Below are positions 40,023-49,780 of a stretch of DNA of 64,000 bases, piece after piece. The first letter of the stretch is position 1. Every line of letters starts with the position of its first letter. Made by a program: the position numbers and the translations under genes. This stretch comes from Phocaeicola_A sp045545095 (GTDB taxonomy: Bacteria > Bacteroidota > Bacteroidia > Bacteroidales > Bacteroidaceae), in the NCBI GenBank assembly GCA_045545095.1, contig JAZQAG010000021.1, positions 22,412 to 86,411 of the forward strand. The letters are read 5' to 3'. The notes below the pieces were generated by a model. The model worked only from the letters and a program-made list of their open reading frames with translations. It was not told the origin of the DNA and did not search any database.

Positions 40023-42353
40023 ATGAAACAAAATGTTTTATTCCTGCTATTCTGTCTATACACTTTTTCATCTATCAAGGCCGTGAAATTTGTGGGACTA
40101 CGGGTGATAGATAAGGAGTATCTGATGGTACACCTGCGCGATGGAGAGGTCCGTTACGAAGATGACGGCAAAGGACCAGGAGCTTACCTAGGACATACAT
40201 CGGCAGAGGATACGCTGGTGGTGTTTGGCAAACGGTTGCAATCGGATATAGCTACAAAAACTGACAAATGGAGTATTTATTCAAAGGACGACCGTAACTT
40301 CACGAAAGTCCATCCGCTGGCCGTATGGCGGAAATCGAAACCGATGAATACTGACCATACACTGACGAGTGAACTGGATCATTGGCTATTCTTGCATCTG
40401 CCCCAAGAAATGAAGCAGGGGTGCAGCTATACGGTGACATTGCCTGAAGAAATAGAAGCCGATGTGAAAGAAGCGAGCGTGACATTCGATATCTGGCGGA
40501 CACAATCGGAGGCGGTGCATGTGAACATCATCGGCTACACGCCCCAGGAAGCAGTACATCCGGCTGACCTTTACCTGTGGTTAGGAGATGGTGGCCAGCG
40601 TGACTATGCGGCATTTGAAGGAAAAAATGTATATCTGTACAATGTAAAGACAGGCCGCTCGCGCAAAGCAGGAAAGGTAAGTTTCTGGATGGGAGCCTCA
40701 GCCGACAAGGAGGCTAACCGCAAAGACATGACGGGATCGGACGTATGGAATATTGATTTCAAGGGAAGTGTACCCGGACGATACCGGCTGGTTGTGGAAG
40801 ATGTAGGATGCAGCATGGATTTTGACATCGCTGACGGAGTCTATTTCCAGCCATACCGCTACTCGGTGCGCGGCTACTACTATATGCGTCTGGGCGAACC
40901 GATAGACTCCAATATATCTCCTGCCCCGCGCCAACCGATGTTTGTCCCTGAAGTGGATCCGGTGGGATTCACCGTCTATAAGACCGATCTGCACCCATGG
41001 CATCCCGATTGGCGGAAGATTCGGGGCGACGTGTGGGACGAACCACATTTCAAACCGGCACTTACATCGGCATTTTGGGCACACCGCCTGCCAGGAAATC
41101 CTGTAAATACGGAAGTACGGGGCGGACACTCGGATGCATTCGACTGGGACCGCCATTTGGCGCACGTAAGCAACATTTACGATATGCTGCTCCCCTACCT
41201 GCTCACACACGGCCGATTGGCAGAGGACAATCTGGGCATACGGGAGAGCGGAAATGGCATACCCGACCTCATTGACGAGGCACGCAACGAAGTGGACTTC
41301 TTCCTGAGCATACGCGATGGCGAGGCCTATTCGCAAGGGGTGACCAACCCGTCAAAGGAGTGGAGCATTATGTTTCAAGCCGGATGCACCACCATGGCCG
41401 CATGGGCAAATGCTGCCAATTGTGCTATTCTGGCCGAGGCATTCCGCATTCATGGTAATGACTCGCTATGTACCTATTATACAGAAGAGGCAATCAAAGC
41501 TTTCCGCTTTGCCGGCAAGCAAGAGAACCAGCAACTGGATGACCGGCAGGACATCGGAAGTGCCCGTATGCGCGGACGCGACTTTCGGCAAATGGCAGCC
41601 GCTTTCCTCTACAATGTGACGGGAGAGAAGGAATGGGAACGGATAATGGCAGAGGAGTGTGCCATCAAAAACGGACAGACGCCTCTATTTGACAAAGGGC
41701 GGAATGCCTACTACCAGCTATGGGCTACGGCGGCTTATCTCACCTGTCCACACAAACGAAATTACCCCAAGCTATACACATGGATGAAAGAGAGCGTAAA
41801 GCATCATGCCGAAAAGAATAACCTGCGCCACATGTACAACCGACCCTCACGCCGTACAGCTAATGACTCACGCTGGCAAGTGTCTGAGAACCTGCAATTG
41901 GTGATAATGGCACACTATATAGCCACCACTCCATCAGAAAAAGCGTTGCTTGAGAAAGCCATGTATATGGAAGCCAGTTGGGGATTGGGACGCAACCCAT
42001 CGAACATAGTGGAGATGACAGGATTGGGTGAAAGGCATATAGAACATTGCTATACTACCGGACAGGATGACGGAGTGCCAGGTGTACATCCAGGTCAAAC
42101 GCCTTTCAACGGTACGGAGACATGGTCTGCTGGAAACGGCGGCGACGCACGCATCATCCTTACACGCTGTTACCCCGATTGGCACAACGGTGGATGGCCA
42201 CATCAGGAATCGTTCTTCAACATTCGCTATATGTGGGTGAACGGTGAATTCACACCACGCGAAACCATGCGGGGAAAAATGGCTCTGTTGGGTTATCTGT
42301 ACGGAATACGAGTATCTTTACGACCTGTCAATGATACTGACCAACAGAATTAA
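40023..42353 (+). CDS. GH9 family glycanase, secreted
   Basis: This 776-residue enzyme has a signal peptide at residues 1-20 (LLFCLYTFSSIKA). An N-terminal Ig-like domain of the CelD type (HVNIIGYTPQEAVHPADLYLWL, about residues 165-285) precedes the (alpha/alpha)6 catalytic domain. EVRGGHSDAFDWDRHLAHVS (about 363-382) holds the aspartates that activate water, and GRNPSNIVEMTGLG and GGWPHQESFFN (E near 728) fit the C-terminal part with the general acid. GH9 enzymes cut beta-1,4-glucans or related mixed-linkage and xyloglucan chains. Unlike many GH9 genes in Bacteroides, no SusC/D pair is next to it. Confidence 0.88.
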   Translation: MKQNVLFLLFCLYTFSSIKAVKFVGLRVIDKEYLMVHLRDGEVRYEDDGKGPGAYLGHTSAEDTLVVFGKRLQSDIATKTDKWSIYSKDDRNFTKVHPLAVWRKSKPMNTDHTLTSELDHWLFLHLPQEMKQGCSYTVTLPEEIEADVKEASVTFDIWRTQSEAVHVNIIGYTPQEAVHPADLYLWLGDGGQRDYAAFEGKNVYLYNVKTGRSRKAGKVSFWMGASADKEANRKDMTGSDVWNIDFKGSVPGRYRLVVEDVGCSMDFDIADGVYFQPYRYSVRGYYYMRLGEPIDSNISPAPRQPMFVPEVDPVGFTVYKTDLHPWHPDWRKIRGDVWDEPHFKPALTSAFWAHRLPGNPVNTEVRGGHSDAFDWDRHLAHVSNIYDMLLPYLLTHGRLAEDNLGIRESGNGIPDLIDEARNEVDFFLSIRDGEAYSQGVTNPSKEWSIMFQAGCTTMAAWANAANCAILAEAFRIHGNDSLCTYYTEEAIKAFRFAGKQENQQLDDRQDIGSARMRGRDFRQMAAAFLYNVTGEKEWERIMAEECAIKNGQTPLFDKGRNAYYQLWATAAYLTCPHKRNYPKLYTWMKESVKHHAEKNNLRHMYNRPSRRTANDSRWQVSENLQLVIMAHYIATTPSEKALLEKAMYMEASWGLGRNPSNIVEMTGLGERHIEHCYTTGQDDGVPGVHPGQTPFNGTETWSAGNGGDARIILTRCYPDWHNGGWPHQESFFNIRYMWVNGEFTPRETMRGKMALLGYLYGIRVSLRPVNDTDQQN

Positions 42354-42428
42354 GGGAGGTCCAAGCAGATACTCAGCCTGAATAAACGCAGAAACTAATT
42401 TATAGAACCTTCCTAAAATATAAAGAAT

Positions 42429-42830
42429 ATGAGTAAAAAGCAGTTGATATACAAGCAGGAGAACGAGGAATACCTCCGACAGAAAGCTACTGAACCGGGA
42501 GTGCTTCTATTGAATGCAGGAGTGCTGTACGAAGTGATGGAAAATGGCGAAGGAGTTTCGCCAACATTGGGAAACATCGTCTCTGTCTATTACAAAGGGA
42601 TGCTGACCAATGGGAAGGTGTTCGATGATAACACGGCCCAAGGGTATCCCGATGCTTTCAGGTTGAACGACCTGATTGACGGATGGAAAATTGCCCTCAC
42701 ACGCATGCATGTCGGAGACAAATGGCGTATCTACATCCCCTCCCACTTAGGGTATGGGGCTATGGCTACAGCTGGTATCCCCAAACATTCGACTCTGATA
42801 TTTGAAATCGAACTGAAGGGGATCGCATAA
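42429..42830 (+). CDS. FKBP-type peptidyl-prolyl isomerase
   Basis: This 133-residue protein has no signal peptide. The FKBP fold is clear: VLYEVMENGEGVSPTLGNIVSVYYKGMLTNGKVFDDN, then GWKIALTRMHVGDKWRIYIPSHLGYG and STLIFEIELKGI at the end. It speeds proline isomerisation during folding. The N-terminal 30 residues (KQLIYKQENEEYLRQKA) are charged and helical, as in Bacteroides FKBPs. It lies 75 bases after the GH9 gene and may be cotranscribed with it, though no functional link is evident. It ends at a terminator shared with the convergent phosphorylase. Confidence 0.93.
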   Translation: MSKKQLIYKQENEEYLRQKATEPGVLLLNAGVLYEVMENGEGVSPTLGNIVSVYYKGMLTNGKVFDDNTAQGYPDAFRLNDLIDGWKIALTRMHVGDKWRIYIPSHLGYGAMATAGIPKHSTLIFEIELKGIA

Positions 42831-42886
42831 TTTCCAAGCTACGGGTAATAAAAGTATGTTATGCCGTACAGAAAATGACATACAAA

Positions 42887-42922
42887 AAAGAGGGTGTATC
42901 AAAATTGACACACCCTCTTTTA
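42887..42922. terminator. bidirectional terminator between FKBP and phosphorylase genes
   Basis: An 11-bp stem (42887-42897 with 42910-42920), one mismatch and three more pairs surround a 4-base loop, with A and T runs on the two sides. Confidence 0.88.
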
Positions 42923-42940
42923 TATTCAGTTTATTCTACA

Positions 42941-45505
42941 TTACACGAACCAACGAACGTAGCAGAAGTCCTGACGATGAGGCAAGTTGACGTTCTTGGG
43001 GAACATACGGTATGCCACGCGGAAGCTACCGCCATTGTCGAGGTGGTGCTTGCACTGGAAGGTGTAGAGGTCACCCTCACGCTTAACCACTTCCATAGGC
43101 TCAACACTATATACGTGATCTTTGCCTTCCTTGTCCTTGTAGATAGACACAAGTTCGATACCTACGGCATCATCCAAGCCCTTTTCATCAACAACATGAG
43201 TGATGGTATATTCCTTACCGGTTTCAATAGAACCAGCAGCGATAGCTTCGTCCTTAGTTGAAGAAACGACCTCGATATTATCCCAAACAGCTGCTACCTG
43301 CTCCTTCCAAGCTGCGATTTCCTTAGCCTTGGCATTGTCATCAGCGCTGAGGTCGGCAAAACGGGCAGCCTCCTTGCAATAGAACTTGCTATAGTAGTCA
43401 TCCAACTGACGCTTCATGGTGTAGTGGGGAGCTACCTGAGAGATAGAGTTCTTGATGGTGCGTACCCAACCTTCGCTATAACCCTTAGAGTTGCGAGCAT
43501 AATACAGAGGCAGAATCTCATTTTCGAGCAAGCTGTAGATAGTAGCTGCATCGAGCTGATCCTGATGCTCCTGATTCTGGTATGTACGCTTTTCGGTCAA
43601 TGCCCAACCGGCACCTTCACGGTATCCTTCGAGCCACCAACCATCAAGTACAGAGAGATTAACAACACCATTCATCAATGCCTTCTCACCAGAAGTACCT
43701 GATGCTTCGAGAGGACGAGTCGGTGTGTTCATCCAAATATCTACACCTGAAACAAGGCGACGAGCGAGCTTCATATCGTAATTCTCAAGGAAGATAATCT
43801 TACCCAAGAATTCGGGACGACGTGAAATCTCATAAATCTTCTTGATGAGTCCCTGACCACCTCCATCGTGGGGATGTGCCTTACCGGCAAAGAGGAACTG
43901 AACAGGATAGTTGGGGTTGTTTACAATCTTGGCCAAGCGGTCGAGGTCGGTGAACAACAAGTGGGCACGCTTGTAAGTAGCAAAACGACGGGCAAAACCA
44001 ATCAACAGAGCGTTGGGGTTGATTTTCTCCATCAATGATACGATACGGCTGGGGTCTCCCTGATTCTTCAACCAGTCTTCACGGAAACTCTTACGGATGT
44101 AGTCGATGAGTTTGTTCTTCAGAGCCAAACGAGTGTTCCAAATCTCTTCATCGCTCACCTCGTAAATTTTCTCCCAAATCTTCTGGTTACTCTGGTCACC
44201 CATGAAAGCCTTATCGAAATGCTTGTTATAGAGGTTCTTCCACTCGGTAGCACTCCAAGTGGGGAAGTGTACGCCATTGGTTACATAACCGACATGAGAC
44301 TCTTCGGGGAAGTAGCCTTTCCAAATGCCAGAGAACATACCCTTAGATACCTCTCCATGCAACCAGCTCACACCATTAACCTCCTGACATGTGTTACAAG
44401 CGAAAGTTGACATACAGAAACGCTCACCCTTGTCACCTGGGTTGATACGACCCATATCCATGAACTCGTCCCAAGTGATACCCATCATCTGAGGATAACC
44501 GCTCATGTACTTGCCGAAGAGGCTTTCGTCGAAATAGTCGTGACCAGCTGGCACGGGAGTATGTACGGTATAGAGTGAAGAGGCACGAACCAACTCCATA
44601 GCCTGATTGAAAGTAAGGCCACCCTTCACGTAGTCGCACAAACGCTGTACGTTGCAAAGCGCTGCGTGACCTTCGTTGCAATGGTAGATATCCTTCTTGA
44701 TACCCAATTTCTGAAGAGTAAGGATACCACCGATACCAAGCAGAATCTCCTGCTTCAAACGATTTTCCCAATCTCCACCATAGAGAGCATGTGTGATACT
44801 CTTGTCAAAGTCGCTATTGAGTTCATTGTCGGTATCGAGCAGATAGAGCTTGATACGACCAACATTCACAGTCCATACATATGCGTGAACCTTATAGTCC
44901 ATATAAGGAACCTCAACAACTACAGGATTGCCATTAGCATCCAAAGTGCGCTCAATAGGGAGTGAACCGAAGTTCTGGGCCTCGTAGTTGGCCACCTGCT
45001 GACCATCCATAGAGAGTGACTGAGTGAAGTATCCATAACGATAGAGGAAACCTACAGCACACATATCTACGTTGCTGTCTGAAGCCTCTTTCAAATAGTC
45101 ACCGGCAAGGATACCGAGACCGCCAGAGTAGATTTTCAAAACATGACTCAAACCGTACTCCATACAGAAGTAGGCTACAGAAGGACGTTCTGCATTAGGT
45201 TTAACATCCATGTAAGCACGGAATTGAGCATACACCTCATCGATACGCTTGAGGATAGCCTTATCAGCAGCCAGTTCTGCTAATTTCTCATAGCTCATGC
45301 GCTCCAACAGGAGAACGGGGTTTTGAGCTACCTCTTTCCACAAAGCGGGATCCAAATCACCAAACAAATCAGTTGCCTCGTGATTCCAAGCCCACCACAT
45401 GTTACGTGCCAACTCTTCCAGCTTCTTCAACTCAGCCGGAATACTTGCTTTTACGGTAATCTCCTTCCAATTAGGAGTATTCGCGTTACTTGCTTTGATT
45501 TTCAT
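42941..45505 (-). CDS. glgP: alpha-glucan (glycogen) phosphorylase, GT35
   Basis: This 854-residue PLP enzyme releases glucose-1-phosphate from alpha-1,4-glucans. The N-terminal ELARNMWWAWNHEATDLFGDLD and the motif EASGTSGEKALMNGVVNLSVLDGWW (about residues 595-620), which holds the PLP-binding lysine region, identify the short bacterial/archaeal-type alpha-glucan phosphorylases. It is encoded 34 bases after the GT3 glycogen synthase gene on the same strand, so breakdown and synthesis of glycogen share one transcript. The C-terminal 110 residues (EYTITHVVDEKGLDDAVGIELV) form an extra beta-domain also present in Bacteroidetes homologues. Confidence 0.95.
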   Translation of the reverse strand: MKIKASNANTPNWKEITVKASIPAELKKLEELARNMWWAWNHEATDLFGDLDPALWKEVAQNPVLLLERMSYEKLAELAADKAILKRIDEVYAQFRAYMDVKPNAERPSVAYFCMEYGLSHVLKIYSGGLGILAGDYLKEASDSNVDMCAVGFLYRYGYFTQSLSMDGQQVANYEAQNFGSLPIERTLDANGNPVVVEVPYMDYKVHAYVWTVNVGRIKLYLLDTDNELNSDFDKSITHALYGGDWENRLKQEILLGIGGILTLQKLGIKKDIYHCNEGHAALCNVQRLCDYVKGGLTFNQAMELVRASSLYTVHTPVPAGHDYFDESLFGKYMSGYPQMMGITWDEFMDMGRINPGDKGERFCMSTFACNTCQEVNGVSWLHGEVSKGMFSGIWKGYFPEESHVGYVTNGVHFPTWSATEWKNLYNKHFDKAFMGDQSNQKIWEKIYEVSDEEIWNTRLALKNKLIDYIRKSFREDWLKNQGDPSRIVSLMEKINPNALLIGFARRFATYKRAHLLFTDLDRLAKIVNNPNYPVQFLFAGKAHPHDGGGQGLIKKIYEISRRPEFLGKIIFLENYDMKLARRLVSGVDIWMNTPTRPLEASGTSGEKALMNGVVNLSVLDGWWLEGYREGAGWALTEKRTYQNQEHQDQLDAATIYSLLENEILPLYYARNSKGYSEGWVRTIKNSISQVAPHYTMKRQLDDYYSKFYCKEAARFADLSADDNAKAKEIAAWKEQVAAVWDNIEVVSSTKDEAIAAGSIETGKEYTITHVVDEKGLDDAVGIELVSIYKDKEGKDHVYSVEPMEVVKREGDLYTFQCKHHLDNGGSFRVAYRMFPKNVNLPHRQDFCYVRWFV

Positions 45506-45539
45506 AATTCTCTCAAATTACTTATTAAATGAATTGTTT

Positions 45540-47216
45540 TTAGTTCTGTTTTTGATTACGGATACGGGCATTGCGCAAAGCGATGTCGTATGCCTCATAA
45601 TAATATTGTATAAAATGCTTCCACAAGGCTTTCTCAGCCACCGCAGCTGCATTCTTACGAATTTTCTTGATTTCAGAATCCTTCTTACCGGAGATTTCTG
45701 CTATCGTGTCGCGAATCACATCAGCCACTTCAGAGTAATTGTAATCCGAACGATGCACAACTTTCACACCATCTTCAAGCTGGCTATACGCCCCACCCTT
45801 CAAGGTATTTGCCCAAAGGCCGAAACCTGCCAAATCGGTTGTGATAGTAGGCACCTTAAAGGCTACACTTTCCAACGGAGTATATCCCCAAGGTTCATAG
45901 TATGATGGATACACAGTCAAGTCTTCACAAGGAAGAACATCATAATAATGTTTGTTTACAATACCATCCGCACCATCCAAATAGCAGGGAACGAATATTA
46001 CTTTCACTTTATCCGAAGGCTGATTGCTCATACCCATATACTTAAGCATATCCAACACTTGATCATGTGTCATATTATGCAACCAATGGGTAATCAGAGG
46101 GCAAGAAAGTGGAGTTGTAAAAATTTCCTTACTCACCAAACGCTCTTGCAAATCCTCACGAGGGTCACCAACCCAACTGGGGACATTGACAAAAGCAAGT
46201 ACTTTTTTCTTCAAATTCTTATCACGATTCAAACGGTTCAAAGCCTCTAAGAACACATTGATACCTTTGTTCTTGAATTCATAACGGCCGCTGGTACCGA
46301 TAATCAGAGTTTCATCATCCTTGAACTCTTCACCCAACAGACAGTTGGCCAAACGGAGTTTAAGTTGACGTGCTTTTTTACGTTTAGAAGTATAGGCAGC
46401 TCCTACAGGTACAAAATCATCCTCGAAACCATTCATCAGCACCACATCCACAGGTTTGTCCAACAACTCGGCACATTCACGAGCGGTAATGTCGCTCACC
46501 GTTGTGAAACAATCCACATGATGGGCTGTCTGTTTTTCAACCGAATGCTTGGATTGGATATTCAATTCACCTGCCATTTGGTCTCCATTGTAAGCAAAAA
46601 GATAATCATACAAAGGTTTGCCATTTCCGGCAATACTGCGTCCAATGGAAGTCGCATGGGTCGTGAATATAGTTGCGATTGCGGGAACTGCTTTCTGAAG
46701 ATAAAGTGCTCCAAGACCCGTCATCCATTCATGCGCCTGATACACTACAGCATCCTTTGCAGAAAGGTTGTAATGATAAAAACTTTCTACCACCTTGGCA
46801 GAAGCATACGAAAACATGGATGCCTCATCATAATCACCATAAGCATGAAGAGAATCTATCTGAAAATCATTCCACATATCTGTATAGATCCGATTCTTCT
46901 GCTCAAAGAAGGGAATAAAATCAACCAATACAGCTATAGGACGACCAGGAATCTCCCAACGACCTACACGAACATGCAAGCCATCCTGCGCCAATGCATG
47001 ATTGCGCCAGTCAGCTAACAATGTCTTATCTTCTACAAAAAGGGGATTTTCTTTATCCTGCCAAAAATCAGGACCAATAAATATGATTTTGTCCTCAAAA
47101 CTCTCTTGCAATGTCTTCGCTCTCGTAGACAATACGGTGTAAATACCACCAACTTTATTGCAGACCTCCCAACTTGATTCAAAAATGTAATCCGGAGTTT
47201 GCATTTTATTCGTCAT
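45540..47216 (-). CDS. glycogen synthase, GT3 type
   Basis: This 558-residue glycosyltransferase extends alpha-1,4-glucan from a sugar nucleotide. FESSWEVCNKVGGIYTVLSTRA (residues 12-33) is the substrate-binding lysine-glycine motif of eukaryote-type (GT3) synthases. TTHATSIGRSIAG and YEPWGYTPLESVAFKVPTITTDLAGFG (the E-x7-E region) complete the catalytic site. Bacteria usually use GT5 GlgA; a GT3 enzyme is normal in Bacteroides. A second start at 47204 (MQTPDYIFE) is equally possible. It is the first gene of the pair with glgP, with a -7 box 36 bases upstream. Confidence 0.94.
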   Translation of the reverse strand: MTNKMQTPDYIFESSWEVCNKVGGIYTVLSTRAKTLQESFEDKIIFIGPDFWQDKENPLFVEDKTLLADWRNHALAQDGLHVRVGRWEIPGRPIAVLVDFIPFFEQKNRIYTDMWNDFQIDSLHAYGDYDEASMFSYASAKVVESFYHYNLSAKDAVVYQAHEWMTGLGALYLQKAVPAIATIFTTHATSIGRSIAGNGKPLYDYLFAYNGDQMAGELNIQSKHSVEKQTAHHVDCFTTVSDITARECAELLDKPVDVVLMNGFEDDFVPVGAAYTSKRKKARQLKLRLANCLLGEEFKDDETLIIGTSGRYEFKNKGINVFLEALNRLNRDKNLKKKVLAFVNVPSWVGDPREDLQERLVSKEIFTTPLSCPLITHWLHNMTHDQVLDMLKYMGMSNQPSDKVKVIFVPCYLDGADGIVNKHYYDVLPCEDLTVYPSYYEPWGYTPLESVAFKVPTITTDLAGFGLWANTLKGGAYSQLEDGVKVVHRSDYNYSEVADVIRDTIAEISGKKDSEIKKIRKNAAAVAEKALWKHFIQYYYEAYDIALRNARIRNQKQN

Positions 47217-47251
47217 TTTCCTTTATTTATACCTTAAATTAGTAACCGGTG

Positions 47252-47259
47252 CAAAGGTA
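47252..47259 (-). promoter_or_regulatory. -7 box for the glycogen synthase-phosphorylase pair
   Basis: The minus strand reads TACCTTTG, 36 bases before the start at 47216. Confidence 0.65.
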
Positions 47260-47324
47260 CGTATTTTTTGGCAGATAATCAGATATTTGACTCTTTTTTT
47301 ATTAACAATATATCATATAAAAAG

Positions 47325-47372
47325 AGGAAACCGCCATCCTACCTACATTTGCAGAGGAGATAGCGGTTTCCT
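47325..47372 (-). terminator. terminator of the V-ATPase operon
   Basis: A 10-bp stem (47325-47334 with 47363-47372) has a 28-base AT-rich loop, and T-rich sequence follows on the minus strand. It lies 43 bases past the last operon stop. Confidence 0.75.
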
Positions 47373-47414
47373 TATTATTTTCAATTTGTTAGCGTTAAAG
47401 CTAAATCTGTAGCA

Positions 47415-47870
47415 TTATGCTACAGCTGGCAATGTATTGGAGATAAGAATCAATACGAGCAGACCCAAAATAGCATACAACTCAGGGAATACGGCAAGCA
47501 CCATGGTAGTACCGAAGGCATTGTGACCGGCACCGATGGCTGAAATACCATTAGCACAAACCTTTGCCTGACGGATAGCAGAGAACAAAGCCACCAACCC
47601 TAATGCCAAACCGGCACCAAAGATAGCAGATGCTGTAAACATGTCAACATTGGCATGAATCTTAGCGTTCAGCATGAAGAAACCAACAAAGCCATACAAT
47701 CCCTGTGAAGAAGGAAGAGCAGCCAATGCAATGTAGGAACCACTGGCACTGGGGTTCTTCTTGTAAGCACCGATAGCGGCATTACCACAAATAGTCACTC
47801 CGTAGGCTGAACCTACACCTGAAAGGGCCACAGCAAGGGCCAATCCCAAATAAGCTAATACAATTTCCAT
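47415..47870 (-). CDS. V-type ATP synthase subunit K (rotor ring)
   Basis: This 151-residue membrane proteolipid has four helices in two related hairpins. The first half contains LPSSQGLYGFVGFF and the second FPELYAILGLLVL. The residues matching the sodium ligands of Enterococcus hirae NtpK (L61, T64, Q65, Q110, E139) are L52, S55, Q56, Q101 and E130 here, all at a constant offset of nine. That predicts sodium rather than proton transport, with serine for threonine. It is the last gene of the operon. Confidence 0.95.
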   Translation of the reverse strand: MEIVLAYLGLALAVALSGVGSAYGVTICGNAAIGAYKKNPSASGSYIALAALPSSQGLYGFVGFFMLNAKIHANVDMFTASAIFGAGLALGLVALFSAIRQAKVCANGISAIGAGHNAFGTTMVLAVFPELYAILGLLVLILISNTLPAVA

Positions 47871-47920
47871 AAAATGTTTTTTGTTTTAATTGTTATTATT
47901 TAATTTATTATTTATTCCTT

Positions 47921-49780
47921 TTATTTATCCTTGAACACCTTCACGCGGAAAGGCGAATACTCCTTACCACCACCTTCGAAATCGGCATTCTTGAAGAATT
48001 CCACAAAGGTCAATCGCATAGGATGTACAAACGATGAAATCATACAGAGGGCGAAATTTATACCATGACCCAACAACAGAATGATGAGCATGGGCAACCA
48101 ACGGATAACCCACGACATATCAGCCGTAAGATCCATAGCCAATGCATTGAATACACCACCCAACACACCACCTGTCAAACCCAAAGCAAACAGACGGATG
48201 TAACTGAGCAGGTCACCCAACAAACCGGTAGCCATACCATACGTATCCCACAAGCCCGAACCGAAATTCATGAAGATATTCTTGTCCGGAGAGTTGAAGA
48301 AGAAGATTCCCAATACAGAAACTCCCATCAACGCATAAAGCACATAAGTTACCACCATAGGCAATGCCACACCGCAGAAAGGCAAACCAAAGCATGCGAT
48401 GGCCGACAACAAGGCAACCACCCACGAAATCTTCCCTACTCCATATTTCCAGCCATAGAGCTTAGCAGCCTTCATTCCTGCCAACACCATACCCAACAAT
48501 ACTTGTATCAAACCGATAATTACGGATATCACCATCATGGGAGAATAGCCGAATATTGTAAAGTTGGCATCGCTGATAAAGTAAGGCTTGATAGGAGCAA
48601 GGAATGCCCAATCCGCTTGATTGAGGTCGATTCCCAAGAAAGAACCTGTGAGCGAACCACAGATGATGGTCATCACACCCAGAATAATCCCCAATGTGCC
48701 ATACCCCTTCATATCTGCACTCAAATTCTTGCGCAAGATCAGACTGACAAGCAGGATAATGAGTCCATACCCCGCATCACCCATGCACAATCCGAAGAAG
48801 AGCATGAAGAAGGGAGCAAAGAAAGGAGTCGGATCAAGATCGTGATACTTGGGTAACGAATACATGCGCAAGATGGGTTCGAACAGACGGCTATACGAAT
48901 CATTCTTTATCTGCACCGGCACATCGTCCTCCAACTTAGGATTCTCTATCTCGTAGAACACATGATTGTTCTCCAAATATGCCACCACCTCTTCTGACTT
49001 CTCTTCGAGCGTCCATCCTACAATCAATTTCACGGCATCACCAGCCACTGATTCGGTGTTCAAGTGTACTTTCGACAAGGAAATGTCATTATCGTTCTCC
49101 ACTTGTCCGGCCAAAAGGCTATTACGTTGCTCCAAATTCAATCGGTAGAGATATTTGCGCACGTCCTGCAACTGATTTTCCAACCTCTCCTTCTCCTTAT
49201 TATAATAAGAAAGGGATTCGTTTGGTAATTGCAATTTCTCTGCCGCAATATCAGGAACCTCAGTAGAGAAGGTTACGAAGTATGACTTTCCGCTTGACTC
49301 GCTGATAATCTGCGCAAAATATTCATCGCTCCATTCGGCTTTAAACATCTTGCTCGGGCAACAATAGAAATTGACCTGATAACCGGAATCAGAAAGACGT
49401 TGCACTGAAGCCCAATCGAAGTTTCCCCACGGCAACAGACTATCCATTGCCTTATCCACATTATCAATGCGGTGTTTCAACCTGTTCTCTTCAGCCAATT
49501 TACATTCCACATCTTCTATCAGCTTCAGCCCCTTGGAGGCATCAGCAGGTTGACTTTGTACATTCACATCGAACTGATATGTCTCTGCCACGAAATCCAA
49601 TGCCTTTAACGCATTGTTGTATCGCTCTGCCAACGCCAGACTTGCCTGCAATTCGGAACTGGTAGCACCGCTCTGCAACTCTTGAATGTGCAGCACACCC
49701 AAATCACGGATATCTGCCAAGAACCGCTCATACTCCTTGCCAGTAACAAGGAAAGTCAGTTTTTTCATTTTCTGAATCAT
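47921..49780 (-). CDS. V-type ATP synthase subunit I (a-type stator)
   Basis: This 619-residue subunit couples ion flow to rotation. Residues 1-310 form the cytoplasmic arm with coiled coils (KEYERFLADIRDLGVLHIQEL opening). Residues of about 320-600 hold seven or eight membrane helices, with FGLCMGDAGYGLIILL and YIRLFALGLTGGVLGGVFN, the latter containing the essential arginine that faces the rotor glutamate. The start codon overlaps the end of subunit D by four bases, so the two are translationally coupled. Confidence 0.95.
   Translation of the reverse strand: MIQKMKKLTFLVTGKEYERFLADIRDLGVLHIQELQSGATSSELQASLALAERYNNALKALDFVAETYQFDVNVQSQPADASKGLKLIEDVECKLAEENRLKHRIDNVDKAMDSLLPWGNFDWASVQRLSDSGYQVNFYCCPSKMFKAEWSDEYFAQIISESSGKSYFVTFSTEVPDIAAEKLQLPNESLSYYNKEKERLENQLQDVRKYLYRLNLEQRNSLLAGQVENDNDISLSKVHLNTESVAGDAVKLIVGWTLEEKSEEVVAYLENNHVFYEIENPKLEDDVPVQIKNDSYSRLFEPILRMYSLPKYHDLDPTPFFAPFFMLFFGLCMGDAGYGLIILLVSLILRKNLSADMKGYGTLGIILGVMTIICGSLTGSFLGIDLNQADWAFLAPIKPYFISDANFTIFGYSPMMVISVIIGLIQVLLGMVLAGMKAAKLYGWKYGVGKISWVVALLSAIACFGLPFCGVALPMVVTYVLYALMGVSVLGIFFFNSPDKNIFMNFGSGLWDTYGMATGLLGDLLSYIRLFALGLTGGVLGGVFNALAMDLTADMSWVIRWLPMLIILLLGHGINFALCMISSFVHPMRLTFVEFFKNADFEGGGKEYSPFRVKVFKDK

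Noticed and set aside
32922..42353. A single polysaccharide utilisation locus spanning PL11, GH31 and GH9
   Set aside because: There is no SusC/SusD pair or dedicated regulator, the genes have separate promoters, and GH31 and GH9 are divergent with a transposon between them.
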